From: Corynebacterium silvaticum
GTDB lineage: Bacteria > Actinomycetota > Actinomycetes > Mycobacteriales > Mycobacteriaceae
Assembly (NCBI RefSeq): GCF_004382825.2
Contig: NZ_SDQO02000001.1
Coordinates: 186,001-250,000, forward strand
DNA: 64,000 nucleotides
Reading direction: 5' to 3'
Both the position numbers and the translations under genes were made by a program. Positions 49,667 through 58,195 of the stretch are shown here, in pieces; within the stretch, counting starts at the first letter, position 1, and each line of letters starts with the position of its first letter. Under the pieces are notes generated by a model. The model made no database searches, was not told the origin of the DNA, and was given only the letters and a program-made list of their open reading frames with translations.

Positions 49667-50518
49667 ATGAATATCCTCTCCATCCAGTCGCATGTCTCGT
49701 ACGGTCACGTGGGAAATTCCGCCGCCGTTTTCCCGCTGCAGCGCATCGGCCACGAAGTCTGGCCTGTCCACACGGTGAACTTTTCCAATCACACCGGTTA
49801 CGGCGAATGGGGAGGCGAACTGATCCCCGCGTCCCGGGCGAAAAGCGTGATCGACGGTGTTGCCGCCCGTGGGGCGTTTCCCCACATCGATGCAGTGCTC
49901 TCTGGGTACCAAGGCGGCTCAGATATCGCAGACGTGATTATTGACACCGTTGCGCAGATCAAAGCCGCAAACCCCAACGCTCTCTACGCGTGTGATCCAG
50001 TGATGGGAAACGCTAAATCGGGTTGCTTTGTTTCAGAGCTCATCCCCCCACTCCTACGCGACCGCGTCGTGCCCGTCGCCGACATCATTACCCCCAACCA
50101 ATTCGAGTTGGAGTACCTGACCAAGGTTCCCGCACATGACCTGGATTCCACGCTGGAGGCCGTGGCCGCCGCTCGCGCTATGGGGCCAAACACCGTCTTG
50201 GTCACTTCGGTGCGCAGGCCAGAGACTCCCGCCGACGCCATCGAAATGCTCGCCGTCGACGATAAAGGCGCATGGCTCGTCCAGACCCCATTCCTGGACT
50301 TTAAACGCAACGGTTCAGGCGACGTCACCGCCGCCCTGTTCACGGGGCACTACATCCGAGACCATGATGCCGCATCAGCATTAGCCCGCACTGCCTCGTC
50401 TGTCTTCGACCTTATTCAGACCACCTATCACTCAGGCTCGCGCGAGCTGCAATTGATTGAGGCTCAAGAGGCTTATGCGAACCCTCGGATGCAGTTCACC
50501 GTGGAGCAAGTCGGATAA
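49667..50518 (+). CDS. pdxY: Pyridoxal kinase PdxY
   Basis: About 283 residues from ATG 49667 (MNILSIQSHVSYGHVGNSAA); an in-frame ATG at 49655 is an alternative. Ribokinase-like fold with the PLP-kinase signatures SIQSHVSYGHVGN, GYQGG, DPVMGN and NGSGDVTAALFTG with the catalytic Asp. Phosphorylates pyridoxal in the PLP salvage pathway. It sits between corC and era and seems to have its own promoter in 49608-49666. No clear ribosome binding site, possibly leaderless. Confidence 0.92.
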   Translation: MNILSIQSHVSYGHVGNSAAVFPLQRIGHEVWPVHTVNFSNHTGYGEWGGELIPASRAKSVIDGVAARGAFPHIDAVLSGYQGGSDIADVIIDTVAQIKAANPNALYACDPVMGNAKSGCFVSELIPPLLRDRVVPVADIITPNQFELEYLTKVPAHDLDSTLEAVAAARAMGPNTVLVTSVRRPETPADAIEMLAVDDKGAWLVQTPFLDFKRNGSGDVTAALFTGHYIRDHDAASALARTASSVFDLIQTTYHSGSRELQLIEAQEAYANPRMQFTVEQVG

Positions 50519-50615
50519 CCCGTGGGGAATTACGCCACGTAGTGTAAGAAGGCGTGCCCCATGGCTTACTATGGGAAGAGATTAACTTTGGATTTCCCCA
50601 CGTAGAAGGAGACAG

Positions 50616-51533
50616 GTGAGTTTCACCGAGACCCCCGAAGGATTCCGTTCGGGATTCATCAGCTTTGTTGGCCGACCTAACACAGGCAAGTCGACGTTGA
50701 CCAACGCTCTGGTCGGCGAGAAAATCGCGATTACGGCTAACCAGCCAGAGACCACCCGCCATCCTATCCGCGGCATTGTGCATCGACCCGACGCACAGAT
50801 CATCGTGGTGGATACTCCCGGTCTGCACCGCCCCAGGACTCTCCTTGGTGAGCGCCTTAATGAGGTGGTCAAGGACACCTATGCCGATATGGACCTCATT
50901 GGCCTGACCATTCCGGCCGATGAGAAGATCGGCCCGGGTGATTGTTGGATCCTTGATGCCGTAAAGAAGGTCGCCCCCAAGACTCCGATTTTGGGCATTG
51001 TTACAAAAGCAGACAAAGTGTCTCGTGATCAGGTCGCGGTGCAGCTGATGGCGCTTCACGAGCTGCTGGGAGGGGAGAGCGAGGTCGTCCCAGTCTCGGC
51101 CGTCACAGGCGAGCAACGCGATGTGCTTCTCGACGTCATCACCGGGCTGCTCCCTGAGGGTCCAAAGTTCTATCCAGATAATCACGTGACTGATGACGAC
51201 ACGGAGACCCGCATTGCGGAGCTTATCCGCGAAGCGGCTCTTGCAGGCCTCAAAGACGAGCTTCCGCACTCTGTTGCCGTTCAGATAGATGAAATTCTGC
51301 CCAATGAGGAACGCGAGGATGTCTTGGATGTCCACGCAGTGATCTATGTGGAAAGGCCAGGGCAAAAATCGATCATCATCGGCAAAGATGGACGACGGCT
51401 TGGACGCATTATCCACAACGCTCGACCGGAAGTCATCAAGATTCTGGGCCAGAACGTCTTCCTTGATCTGCGCATCAAGGTCTTGAAGAATTGGCAGCAA
51501 GATCCTAAGCAGTTGGGACGACTAGGCTTCTAG
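50616..51533 (+). CDS. era: GTPase Era
   Basis: 305 residues from GTG 50616 with AAGGAGA upstream. G1 GRPNTGKST at 19-27, DTPGLHRP, TKAD and the C-terminal KH domain (IIIGKDGRRLGRI). 16S rRNA assembly factor. The stop overlaps the recO start by 1 nt. A consensus DnaA box TTATCCACA lies at 51409-51417 inside the gene. Confidence 0.97.
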   Translation: MSFTETPEGFRSGFISFVGRPNTGKSTLTNALVGEKIAITANQPETTRHPIRGIVHRPDAQIIVVDTPGLHRPRTLLGERLNEVVKDTYADMDLIGLTIPADEKIGPGDCWILDAVKKVAPKTPILGIVTKADKVSRDQVAVQLMALHELLGGESEVVPVSAVTGEQRDVLLDVITGLLPEGPKFYPDNHVTDDDTETRIAELIREAALAGLKDELPHSVAVQIDEILPNEEREDVLDVHAVIYVERPGQKSIIIGKDGRRLGRIIHNARPEVIKILGQNVFLDLRIKVLKNWQQDPKQLGRLGF

Positions 51534-52261
51534 TGCGCCGAGACAGCTACCGAGAACGGGCCTTGGTGGTTCGTACTTACGATTTTGGGGAGGCCGACCG
51601 CATCGTCGTCCTCCTCACCCGTGGTCGAGGCATTGTCCGCACTGTAGCCAAAGGCGTGCGACGGGCGAAAAGCCGTTTCGGTTCGCGCTTACAACCTTTT
51701 GTCGAGCTTGACGTTCAACTCTATGTCGGAAGAACCCTCGACTCGATTACCTCAGCGGATACAGTGGCATATTTTGGCTCGCAGCTTATCGACGACCCCA
51801 CCCGCTACGCCGCCGCCTGCGTCGTCTTAGAATCCGTGGAAAAGATGTCCATCGGGGCAGAACCCCAACTCTTTGACCTTGCTGTGGAAGCGTTGCGGGG
51901 TCTGCAAACCACAGAACAACCCCTGTATGACCTAGATGCCTTCTTGCTGCAGGCCATGAACTTTGCCGGATGGGCACCGAGCCTTTTCGACTGCGCCCAG
52001 TGCGGTGCCTCCGGTCCCCATCATGCTTTTCACCCCGTCGCCGGGGGAGCGGTATGCGTGCACTGTAGGCCGCCGGGGGCTGTGGAAGTTGATCCTGAGA
52101 CGCTGCATATGATGTGGCTGATGGCTGGGGGATTCCGGGAAGCAGCTCTCTCCGTGGGGAATCAGGACAGATTTCTCCAGGCGCATCGGCTTGTGCGTTC
52201 GTATCTCTATTTTCACCTTGAGAGAGGGCTGGCAAGTCTCAATGTTTTGGATCAGGTGTGA
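51533..52261 (+). CDS. recO: DNA repair protein RecO
   Basis: 242 residues from GTG 51533. An N-terminal OB fold (ERALVVRTYDFGEADRIVVLLT) is followed by a helical domain with a zinc-type cluster CAQCG...CVHC, as in actinobacterial RecO. Loads RecA in the RecFOR gap-repair pathway. It lies between era and uppS in the usual order and is intact. Confidence 0.95.
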   Translation: MRRDSYRERALVVRTYDFGEADRIVVLLTRGRGIVRTVAKGVRRAKSRFGSRLQPFVELDVQLYVGRTLDSITSADTVAYFGSQLIDDPTRYAAACVVLESVEKMSIGAEPQLFDLAVEALRGLQTTEQPLYDLDAFLLQAMNFAGWAPSLFDCAQCGASGPHHAFHPVAGGAVCVHCRPPGAVEVDPETLHMMWLMAGGFREAALSVGNQDRFLQAHRLVRSYLYFHLERGLASLNVLDQV

Positions 52262-52280
52262 TGATGGCAGAATATAGGCC

Positions 52281-53018
52281 GTGAATCAGCTACCTGCGCC
52301 GCCAAATATTCCTGCGGAATTTCTTCCTCGTCACATTGCCCTTGTCATGGATGGCAATGGGCGCTGGGCCACTGAGCGGGGTTTGAAACGAACTGAGGGG
52401 CATAAGCGGGGTGAGGCCGTCTTGCTGGAGATGGTTGAGGCCTGCCTTACCATGGGGGTGCCCTACTTATCGGCGTACGCATTTTCTACAGAGAATTGGC
52501 GTCGATCCACAGATGAAGTTCGCTTCCTCATGGGATTTAACCGGGATGTGCTGCAGCGACAAAAAGAACGGTTGCATGAGCTTGGGGTGCGGATCCGATG
52601 GGCGGGGCGTCGTCCGCGTCTGTGGCGCAGCGTGATCAAAGAGCTGGAATCGGCAGAAGAGCTGACCAAGAACAACACAAATATGACACTCGTGATGTGC
52701 GTTAATTATGGTGGTCGTGCGGAAATCGTGGATGCAGCTAGGGAGATTGCGCGGCTCGCTGCCCACGGGGAGTTGCGTCCGCAAGACATCACGGAAGCGT
52801 CGTTTTCGCAGTTTCTCGACGAGCCAGATATGCCCGACGTCGATCTTTTCTTGCGACCCTCCGGAGAAAAACGCACCTCGAATTTCCTGCTTTGGCAGTC
52901 GGCTTATGCCGAGATGATTTATCAAAATAAGTTATTCCCGGACTACACGGCGCATGACCTGTATTGTGCTGTGGAGGAATATGCCCGCAGGGACCGTCGG
53001 TTTGGAGGAACCAAGTGA
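52281..53018 (+). CDS. uppS: Isoprenyl (Z-decaprenyl-type) diphosphate synthase
   Basis: 245 residues from GTG 52281. VMDGNGRWA with catalytic Asp 24, STENWRRS and [19 protein letters not shown] are cis-prenyltransferase signatures. Makes the polyprenyl phosphate carrier for peptidoglycan and arabinogalactan synthesis. Note [16 protein letters not shown], where most homologues have RTGGE.RLSNF; the Ser-for-Gly change is conservative. The stop overlaps the next GTG (GTGA). Confidence 0.95.
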   Translation: MNQLPAPPNIPAEFLPRHIALVMDGNGRWATERGLKRTEGHKRGEAVLLEMVEACLTMGVPYLSAYAFSTENWRRSTDEVRFLMGFNRDVLQRQKERLHELGVRIRWAGRRPRLWRSVIKELESAEELTKNNTNMTLVMCVNYGGRAEIVDAAREIARLAAHGELRPQDITEASFSQFLDEPDMPDVDLFLRPSGEKRTSNFLLWQSAYAEMIYQNKLFPDYTAHDLYCAVEEYARRDRRFGGTK

Positions 53019-54115
53019 CAATCGACTCCACGCAGCCTACGGCTAAGCAGCTGAGAAAATGGCGCCAATATTTGGCCAATGAGCGCGCCGAAGCAGCCGT
53101 GTATCGGGAACTCGCCAAGCGAAAAGACGGCGAGGAACGAGAGATTCTTCTTTCTATCGCTGAAGCAGAGGCACGCCATGAGCAGCATTGGCGTGATTTG
53201 TTGGGCGATGACGTCGGCATGCCGCAGCGTCCAGATCGCTCGACACGGACTTTGGCCTTTCTTGCGGAGCATTTTGGTTCGGTATTCACGCTTGCGTTGA
53301 TGCAATCTGCAGAGCAGCGGAGCCCCTACGCTGACGACGAGGACGCCACGGCGCAGATGAAAGCCGATGAGGCTATTCACGCTGAGATTGTGCGTGGTTT
53401 GGCAGCACGTGGCCGGGAGCAGATGAGCGGAAATTTCCGCGCCGCAATTTTTGGTGCCAACGACGGCCTTGTCTCTAACCTGGCGCTCGTTCTCGGTGTG
53501 ATGGCTTCAGGGGTGAGCTCACATATCGTGCTGCTTACTGGAATATCTGGTCTCTTGTCTGGTGCTTTGTCGATGGGCGCCGGCGAATACATTTCAGTAA
53601 AGAGCCAAAACGAGCTTCTCGACGCCTCCTCGCCGCATCCCAGCACCAAATCCGTTATCCCGCAGCTCGACGTGGACGCCAACGAATTAGCTCTCGTTTA
53701 TAGAGCGCGTGGCATGAACCATGAAGAAGCGGAAAATAAGGCTGCCGAAGTATTCCGGGTGCTCGAATCCCAAGGGAACGCAGGAAGCGTGCCAGAAAAA
53801 TATTTTGGTGAGCTGCATGACTCGAAAGACCTCTCCAACAATGGGGCATGGTCTGCAGCGGTATCGAGTTTCCTGTGCTTTGGGGCAGGCGCCTTGGTGC
53901 CGATTGTCCCATTTTTCTTTGGATTATCCAGCGCTGCAGCGGGCATAATCGCCTTGGTACTCGTGGGGATTGCCCTGATGGCAACCGGTGGTATCACAGG
54001 GATTCTGTCTGGAAAGCCGCCGTTGAAGCGGGCTTTGAGGCAACTAGCTGTTGGCTTTATCGCAGCAGCTGTTACCTATGCATTAGGAAAGCTTTTCGGG
54101 GTGGCCTTAGGCTAA
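53015..54115 (+). CDS. MbfA-like protein: ferritin-like (erythrin) domain fused to VIT1/CCC1 membrane domain
   Basis: 366 residues from GTG 53015, overlapping the uppS stop. The N-terminal 130 residues form a ferritin-like helical domain with metal-ligand Glu/His ([33 protein letters not shown]). The C-terminal VIT1 domain has [27 protein letters not shown] and three further helices. MbfA-type proteins export iron (or Mn) to limit peroxide stress; that function is inferred here. It is convergent with zur. Intact. Confidence 0.88.
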   Translation: MTIDSTQPTAKQLRKWRQYLANERAEAAVYRELAKRKDGEEREILLSIAEAEARHEQHWRDLLGDDVGMPQRPDRSTRTLAFLAEHFGSVFTLALMQSAEQRSPYADDEDATAQMKADEAIHAEIVRGLAARGREQMSGNFRAAIFGANDGLVSNLALVLGVMASGVSSHIVLLTGISGLLSGALSMGAGEYISVKSQNELLDASSPHPSTKSVIPQLDVDANELALVYRARGMNHEEAENKAAEVFRVLESQGNAGSVPEKYFGELHDSKDLSNNGAWSAAVSSFLCFGAGALVPIVPFFFGLSSAAAGIIALVLVGIALMATGGITGILSGKPPLKRALRQLAVGFIAAAVTYALGKLFGVALG

Positions 54116-54125
54116 AACGCTACAA

Positions 54126-54153
54126 AAGGGGGCGGCAGGTTATGCCGCCCCTT
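54126..54153. terminator. Terminator between convergent MbfA-like and zur genes
   Basis: GGGGCGGCA pairs with TGCCGCCCC over a short GGTTA loop, with A and T flanks. Confidence 0.8.
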
Positions 54154-54159
54154 GTCGTA

Positions 54160-54585
54160 TTATGCGCTGAGCTTGCATTTCTGGCAGAGCCCGTAGATTT
54201 CTGCGTCATGTCCGGTGAGCTCAAATCCGTGAGTGGCCGCAACTTCCTTGGCCCATTTCTCCACGGGGCCGCCGTCGATTTCTACGGTTTTGCCGCAATG
54301 CGCACACACCAGGTGATGGTGGTGGTCGTTGCTGAGGCAATGGCGGTATAAGGTCTCGCCATTGGACATATGGAGAACGTCGACAGCTTCAATGTCTGAA
54401 AGCGATTGGAGCGTGCGGTAGACAGTGGTGAGACCAACTTTGAGGTCTCGCTTTGTCAGTTCTTGGTGGATGGCCTTGGCCGAAGCAAAGTAGTCAAGGT
54501 CTTTGAGGACGCTCACAACGGCGGTCCGCTGGCGAGTACTACGTACCCCTAGCTTTGGCACATTTCGGTCGATAGTGCGATTCAT
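54160..54585 (-). CDS. zur: Zinc uptake regulator Zur (FurB)
   Basis: 141 residues from ATG 54585 with AAGGAAG 7 nt upstream; longer upstream frames are discounted. Winged helix RSTRQRTAVVSVL...VGLTTVYRTLQSL, metal site around HHHHLVC, and structural zinc Cys pairs CAHCGK and CQKCKL. Represses zinc uptake genes when zinc is sufficient. Placed downstream of the SmtB/ArsR gene as in Mycobacterium and C. glutamicum (smtB/znr-zur). A terminator hairpin separates the two genes, so zur probably has its own promoter; TTGACA on the minus strand at about 54726-54731 is a candidate -35 box. Confidence 0.93.
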   Translation of the reverse strand: MNRTIDRNVPKLGVRSTRQRTAVVSVLKDLDYFASAKAIHQELTKRDLKVGLTTVYRTLQSLSDIEAVDVLHMSNGETLYRHCLSNDHHHHLVCAHCGKTVEIDGGPVEKWAKEVAATHGFELTGHDAEIYGLCQKCKLSA

Positions 54586-54802
54586 GTCTTGTCTTCCTTT
54601 CTCGGCAAACGCCGAGAGCGAAAAGCGGAATGCTTTGGGCATGCACCCGCGGGTGGTGTGGCAGTGTGGGAGGACAGCCAGAGGCACATATTAAGGACTG
54701 GTCATGCCTGTTGACTGCACTAGCGTTGTCAATAAGCTGTGAATTTTTCCTCCTAATGACAATATAGTCCATATGGAGGATCTTTCCCATTCCGTCCGCT
54801 AA

Positions 54803-54850
54803 TGAAAAAGGCCAGTCTAGGGCCCTTAAAGAAGGACCTTAGACTGGTCT
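54803..54850 (-). terminator. Terminator after the ArsR/SmtB gene
   Basis: CCAGTCTA...TAGACTGG hairpin with GGTCC/GGGCC core. On the minus strand it is followed by GCCTTTTTCATT. Confidence 0.85.
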
Positions 54851-54864
54851 TGGGTGTCGGCTCC

Positions 54865-55266
54865 CTACGCCGACTGCTTATCAATGGCTATTTTTTCAAA
54901 GAGCCTAAGCGTTTTTTCCACAATGAGCATGGCTTCTGGCTGAAGCAAGCGATAGATGATCTGACGACCACGGCGCTCGCTAGTAATCAACCCTGATTTC
55001 TTCAACACCCGTAAGTGTTGACTGATCAAGGGCTGACTGCACTTAAGTGCATCCACAAGTTCGAATACAAAATGATCGCGCTCCGCCAAGAGTCCAAGAA
55101 TCTGGAGACGAAGAGGTGAATCAAATGACCCAAACAACGATGCCACTCCCACGTAGTCGAGGGATGGATCGAACGGTTGACCTACGCCAATGGCGCGGTG
55201 AGTCTGCGCGTTGATCTGATCCGACGACGAAGCCATGAAAGTGGAAAGGCGCGGGCTACTGTCCAT
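54865..55266 (-). CDS. ArsR/SmtB-family zinc-responsive regulator (Znr-like)
   Basis: 133 residues from ATG 55266; ATG 55233 (MASSSDQ) is an alternative. Winged helix: LFGSFDSPLRLQILGLLAER, ALKCSQPLISQHLRVLKKSGLI, SERRGRQIIYRLL. Placement next to zur matches smtB-furB (Mycobacterium) and znr-zur (C. glutamicum), where the ArsR protein represses the operon or efflux genes unless zinc is present. The typical alpha-5 site (DxH...HxxE) is not seen at the C-terminus, so sensing may use other ligands such as the Cys in ALKCSQ. Confidence 0.88.
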   Translation of the reverse strand: MDSSPRLSTFMASSSDQINAQTHRAIGVGQPFDPSLDYVGVASLFGSFDSPLRLQILGLLAERDHFVFELVDALKCSQPLISQHLRVLKKSGLITSERRGRQIIYRLLQPEAMLIVEKTLRLFEKIAIDKQSA

Positions 55267-55735
55267 TTCCGCCTAACCTTCCTAATGTTCCAATTCTGAT
55301 TTTTTCGTTTCATCTTGAGGGGATTGCAATGAACGAAACCTCAGAAAAAACCTATGTAGCAGTTATGCGACCTATGGTTCAACTATGCCACATTGTTTTT
55401 CCAACCTAAATTGCTTCACCCTAATTGGGTAGTGCAGTTGATTGACCAAATCGATTTTTTGCTGCATGGGGAGGTGCTAAATTAGAAGGAAACAATATGA
55501 ATTAAATAGGCTGGACTGGCGGAAACTTAAAAAAGAGACGCAGATTTGCAGCCCGCCGTTTCTCTGCAAACCGTATTGCGGGAGCGGGGGAGGCTACGGT
55601 GTTGCATAGAGAGTTTTTTTCGGGGTTTACTAGTGGAGTATCGATACTTTTAAGCGTCGATAAGCCATGCCGGCTAGCCGTACTGGGTACAAAGCCATTG
55701 TGCTTAGGATCTATTTAAAGGAGTTGTTCAACCTC
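55267..55735. other. 469 bp intergenic region between the ArsR gene and glyS
   Basis: Divergent promoter region. No supported gene and no T-box motif. It contains one copy of the CTTATCGACG family (55655-55664, reverse) and the glyS ribosome binding site AAAGGAG at 55717-55723. The region is AT-rich around 55270-55500. Confidence 0.6.
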
Positions 55736-57121
55736 GTGGCTCAGAACAATGTCATCGACACCGTCGTCAATCTGTGTAAGCGACGTGGACTCGTCTACCC
55801 CTGTGGTGAGATTTACGGTGGAACGCGATCTGCATGGGACTACGGTCCGTTGGGCACAGAGCTCAAGGAGAACATTAAGAAGCAATGGTGGCGCACCTTT
55901 GTTCAGGGGCGTGCGGATGTGGTCGGCCTAGACTCATCCATCATTCTTCCGCGTCAGGTATGGAATGCATCTGGACACGTTGCAACCTTTACTGACCCTC
56001 TAGTGGAGTCTCTGCACACTCACAAGCGCTACCGCGCAGACCACTTGCTTGAGGCCTATGAGGCAAAGCATGGACATGCGCCGGAGAATGGTCTGGCAGA
56101 CGTACCGGATCCTGAGACCGGACAGCCAGGCAACTGGACTGAGCCGCAAATGTTCTCTGGTTTGATGAAGACCTTCCTGGGGCCTGTGGACAACGAGCAG
56201 GGGTTGCACTACCTGCGCCCTGAGACCGCACAGGGCATCTTTGTTAACTTCAAGAATGTGATGACTACCGCGCGCATGAAGCCGCCATTCGGCATCGCGC
56301 AGGTGGGCAAGTCCTTCCGTAACGAGATCACCCCGGGCAACTTCATCTTCCGTACTCGTGAGTTTGAGCAGATGGAGATCGAGTATTTCGTCCCAGAGGA
56401 TCAAGCAGACGAGAAGTTCCGTGAGTGGGTTGACGCTTGTTGGAATTGGTTTGTGGACCTGGGCATTAACCCGGAGAATATGTGCCAGTTTGACGTGCCG
56501 GAAGAAGAGCGTGCGCACTACTCCAAGGGCACCATCGACATGGAGTATAAGTTTGGCTTCCAGGGCAACCCTTGGGGCGAGCTCATGGGTGTGGCAAACC
56601 GCACAGATTACGATCTCGGCTGCCACATCAAGGAGTCTGGCGAGGACCTAAGCTACTTCGACCAAGCTACCGGCGAGCGCTATGTTCCATGGGTTATCGA
56701 GCCGTCCTTTGGCCTAACCCGTGCTTTGATGGCTTTCTTGGTGGATGCGTATTGCGAGGATGAGGCTCCCAACGCTAAGGGTGGCGTCGATAAGCGCGTA
56801 GTGCTCAAGCTGGATCCTCGTCTGTCTCCGGTGAAGGTAGCGGTTCTTCCGCTGTCCAAGAAAGACACGCTAACGCCTGTGGCAGAAGAAGTTGCCGCCA
56901 AGCTGCGTAAGTTCTGGAATGTTGATTATGACACGTCCGGGGCGATCGGACGCCGCTACCGCCGTCAGGACGAGATCGGTACCCCGTTCTGCGTTACCGT
57001 CGATTTTGACACTCTTGAGGACAATGCGGTGACCGTCCGTGAGCGTGACACGATGTCTCAAGAGCGGGTAGCACTCGATCAGCTTGAGTCCTACCTCGCA
57101 GCTCGTCTGCTGGGCTGCTAG
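55736..57121 (+). CDS. glyS: Glycine--tRNA ligase (alpha2 dimer type)
   Basis: 461 residues from GTG 55736 ([22 protein letters not shown]), with AAAGGAG 12 nt upstream. The open frame extends upstream to 55667 but that part does not fit. Class II motifs: [47 protein letters not shown] and [16 protein letters not shown]. Charges tRNA-Gly. Intact, with no dispersed TCCCCACG motif; one CTTATCGACG motif at 56785-56794. Confidence 0.97.
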   Translation: MAQNNVIDTVVNLCKRRGLVYPCGEIYGGTRSAWDYGPLGTELKENIKKQWWRTFVQGRADVVGLDSSIILPRQVWNASGHVATFTDPLVESLHTHKRYRADHLLEAYEAKHGHAPENGLADVPDPETGQPGNWTEPQMFSGLMKTFLGPVDNEQGLHYLRPETAQGIFVNFKNVMTTARMKPPFGIAQVGKSFRNEITPGNFIFRTREFEQMEIEYFVPEDQADEKFREWVDACWNWFVDLGINPENMCQFDVPEEERAHYSKGTIDMEYKFGFQGNPWGELMGVANRTDYDLGCHIKESGEDLSYFDQATGERYVPWVIEPSFGLTRALMAFLVDAYCEDEAPNAKGGVDKRVVLKLDPRLSPVKVAVLPLSKKDTLTPVAEEVAAKLRKFWNVDYDTSGAIGRRYRRQDEIGTPFCVTVDFDTLEDNAVTVRERDTMSQERVALDQLESYLAARLLGC

Positions 57122-57170
57122 CCTCATCTCTTAGATTCCCAGTTCACTACCGCTTAAAGGATTGAGTTCA

Positions 57171-57698
57171 ATGGATTACACAGCTTGGGGAAACCGGGCT
57201 AAAGGCACCGTAGAGCTTCTCGACGACGCCAATAACACTCTAGCCACCTTCCCCGCAGACCACTGTGATTCTGAGCATGTGAACGTCCGCGGTGTGGACT
57301 GGGTCGTGAGTCGATCCAAGCAGCAGATCACAGCTCAGTTGCCTGACGGGAGCGCCTTTGTGGCGGATGCCTCACCGAAAGGCTTCGGCCGCGCCAAGGC
57401 CATCGATATTGATGTTGCTGGTCGTAAAATGCGTGCGATCAATGAGGATAAAAACGACTGGGTTTATGTAGACGCAGATCCAGAGGAGACCAAGCTAGGG
57501 CAGTTCTCTGGGGGCAATAACGGTGTCCGGAAGAGCTACACCGAGTTCGAGCCAGACAACGCCCTGAGCAACGATCAGAAAGCCTTTCTCTCCCTCGTCA
57601 CTCGGACGGTTCTGGAGTCAAAGTTAAGCAGCTTTACCTTGATGCTTATTGCTTTCCTGATCCTGCTGATTCCAGTGGTCATACTCGCGCTTCTCTAA
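57171..57698 (+). CDS. Hypothetical protein with C-terminal membrane helix (scramblase/LURP-like?)
   Basis: 175 residues from ATG 57171 after AAAGGATTGAG. A beta-rich N-terminal domain (GTVELLDDANNTLATFPAD, VDWVVSRSKQQITAQL, AIDIDVAGRKMRAI) is followed by a single C-terminal helix (FTLMLIAFLILLIPVVILAL). It is a tail-anchored layout. The beta repeats recall tubby/LURP-one-type folds, but this is only an impression. Function unknown. Confidence 0.7.
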   Translation: MDYTAWGNRAKGTVELLDDANNTLATFPADHCDSEHVNVRGVDWVVSRSKQQITAQLPDGSAFVADASPKGFGRAKAIDIDVAGRKMRAINEDKNDWVYVDADPEETKLGQFSGGNNGVRKSYTEFEPDNALSNDQKAFLSLVTRTVLESKLSSFTLMLIAFLILLIPVVILALL

Positions 57699-57706
57699 TC
57701 AGCTAA

Positions 57707-57775
57707 AAGCGCCTCCCCATGTACACAGCGTTATGGAAGAACGACGTTCTTTTCGACGACACCGGGGAGGCGCTT
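57707..57775. repeat. 12 bp perfect inverted repeat with a nested hairpin
   Basis: AAGCGCCTCCCC (57707-57718) pairs with GGGGAGGCGCTT (57764-57775). Inside lies a short AGAACG/CGTTCT repeat. It starts 9 nt after a stop codon but has no T-run on the plus strand, so it is not a standard terminator. The ATG at 57719 is in the loop. Confidence 0.6.
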
Positions 57776-58148
57776 GCGCATATATGCAAAGATCGCGTGG
57801 GTACTTGCGCATTCCCAGATTCGGGTGAGCATAGAGCGAACATTCCCCACGGGGATAGTGGTGCGCGGGGAGTCGTCATCTGGCCAAAGGCACATGCTTA
57901 CAACCTCAGGACTGAACGTGCATCGGCTAAAAGCACGCTGCGGCGAATCGTTATATCACCTTGAGCGATCGTCAGTGCTGCGGACTCATCGGCAGATAGT
58001 CCGCGCGGGCGAGGTGATCGGGACACTCGCTTTTTCGCGTACCGGGACAGGCCAGATTGTCTTGGAACAGCCCATCCCTACTGAAAGCCTTGCCTTTTTA
58101 AGTTACGCGTGCAGGCTTATCGACGCCCCACACGAGGTGCGAAGCTAA
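57719..58148 (+). pseudogene. Hypothetical protein, probably frameshifted
   Basis: Two overlapping frames each look coding. From ATG 57719 the first gives MYTALWKNDVLFDDTGEALA... The second is open to 58148 and gives GESSSGQRHMLTTSGLNVHRL and TGTGQIVLEQPIPTESLAFL. Together they suggest one protein of about 140 residues with a slip somewhere in 57775-57960. The N-terminus vaguely resembles the preceding gene product, so a diverged tandem relative is possible. Alternatively only the shorter frame (from 57774) is a gene. Confidence 0.4.
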
Positions 58149-58184
58149 GGCCCACCCGTGATAAAAATCACGAGTGGGCCTTAG
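58146..58184. terminator. Bidirectional terminator
   Basis: TAAGGCCCAC-CGTGAT pairs with ATCACG-GTGGGCCTTA around an A-rich loop, between convergent genes. Confidence 0.88.
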
Positions 58185-58195
58185 ACGTAGCCTGC

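Noticed and set aside
50496..51500. A 334-codon minus-strand open frame opposite era
   Set aside because: era has all GTPase motifs in the other strand; this is a shadow.
55267..55735. Possible T-box leader before glyS
   Set aside because: No T-box core sequence or specifier-loop hairpins were found.
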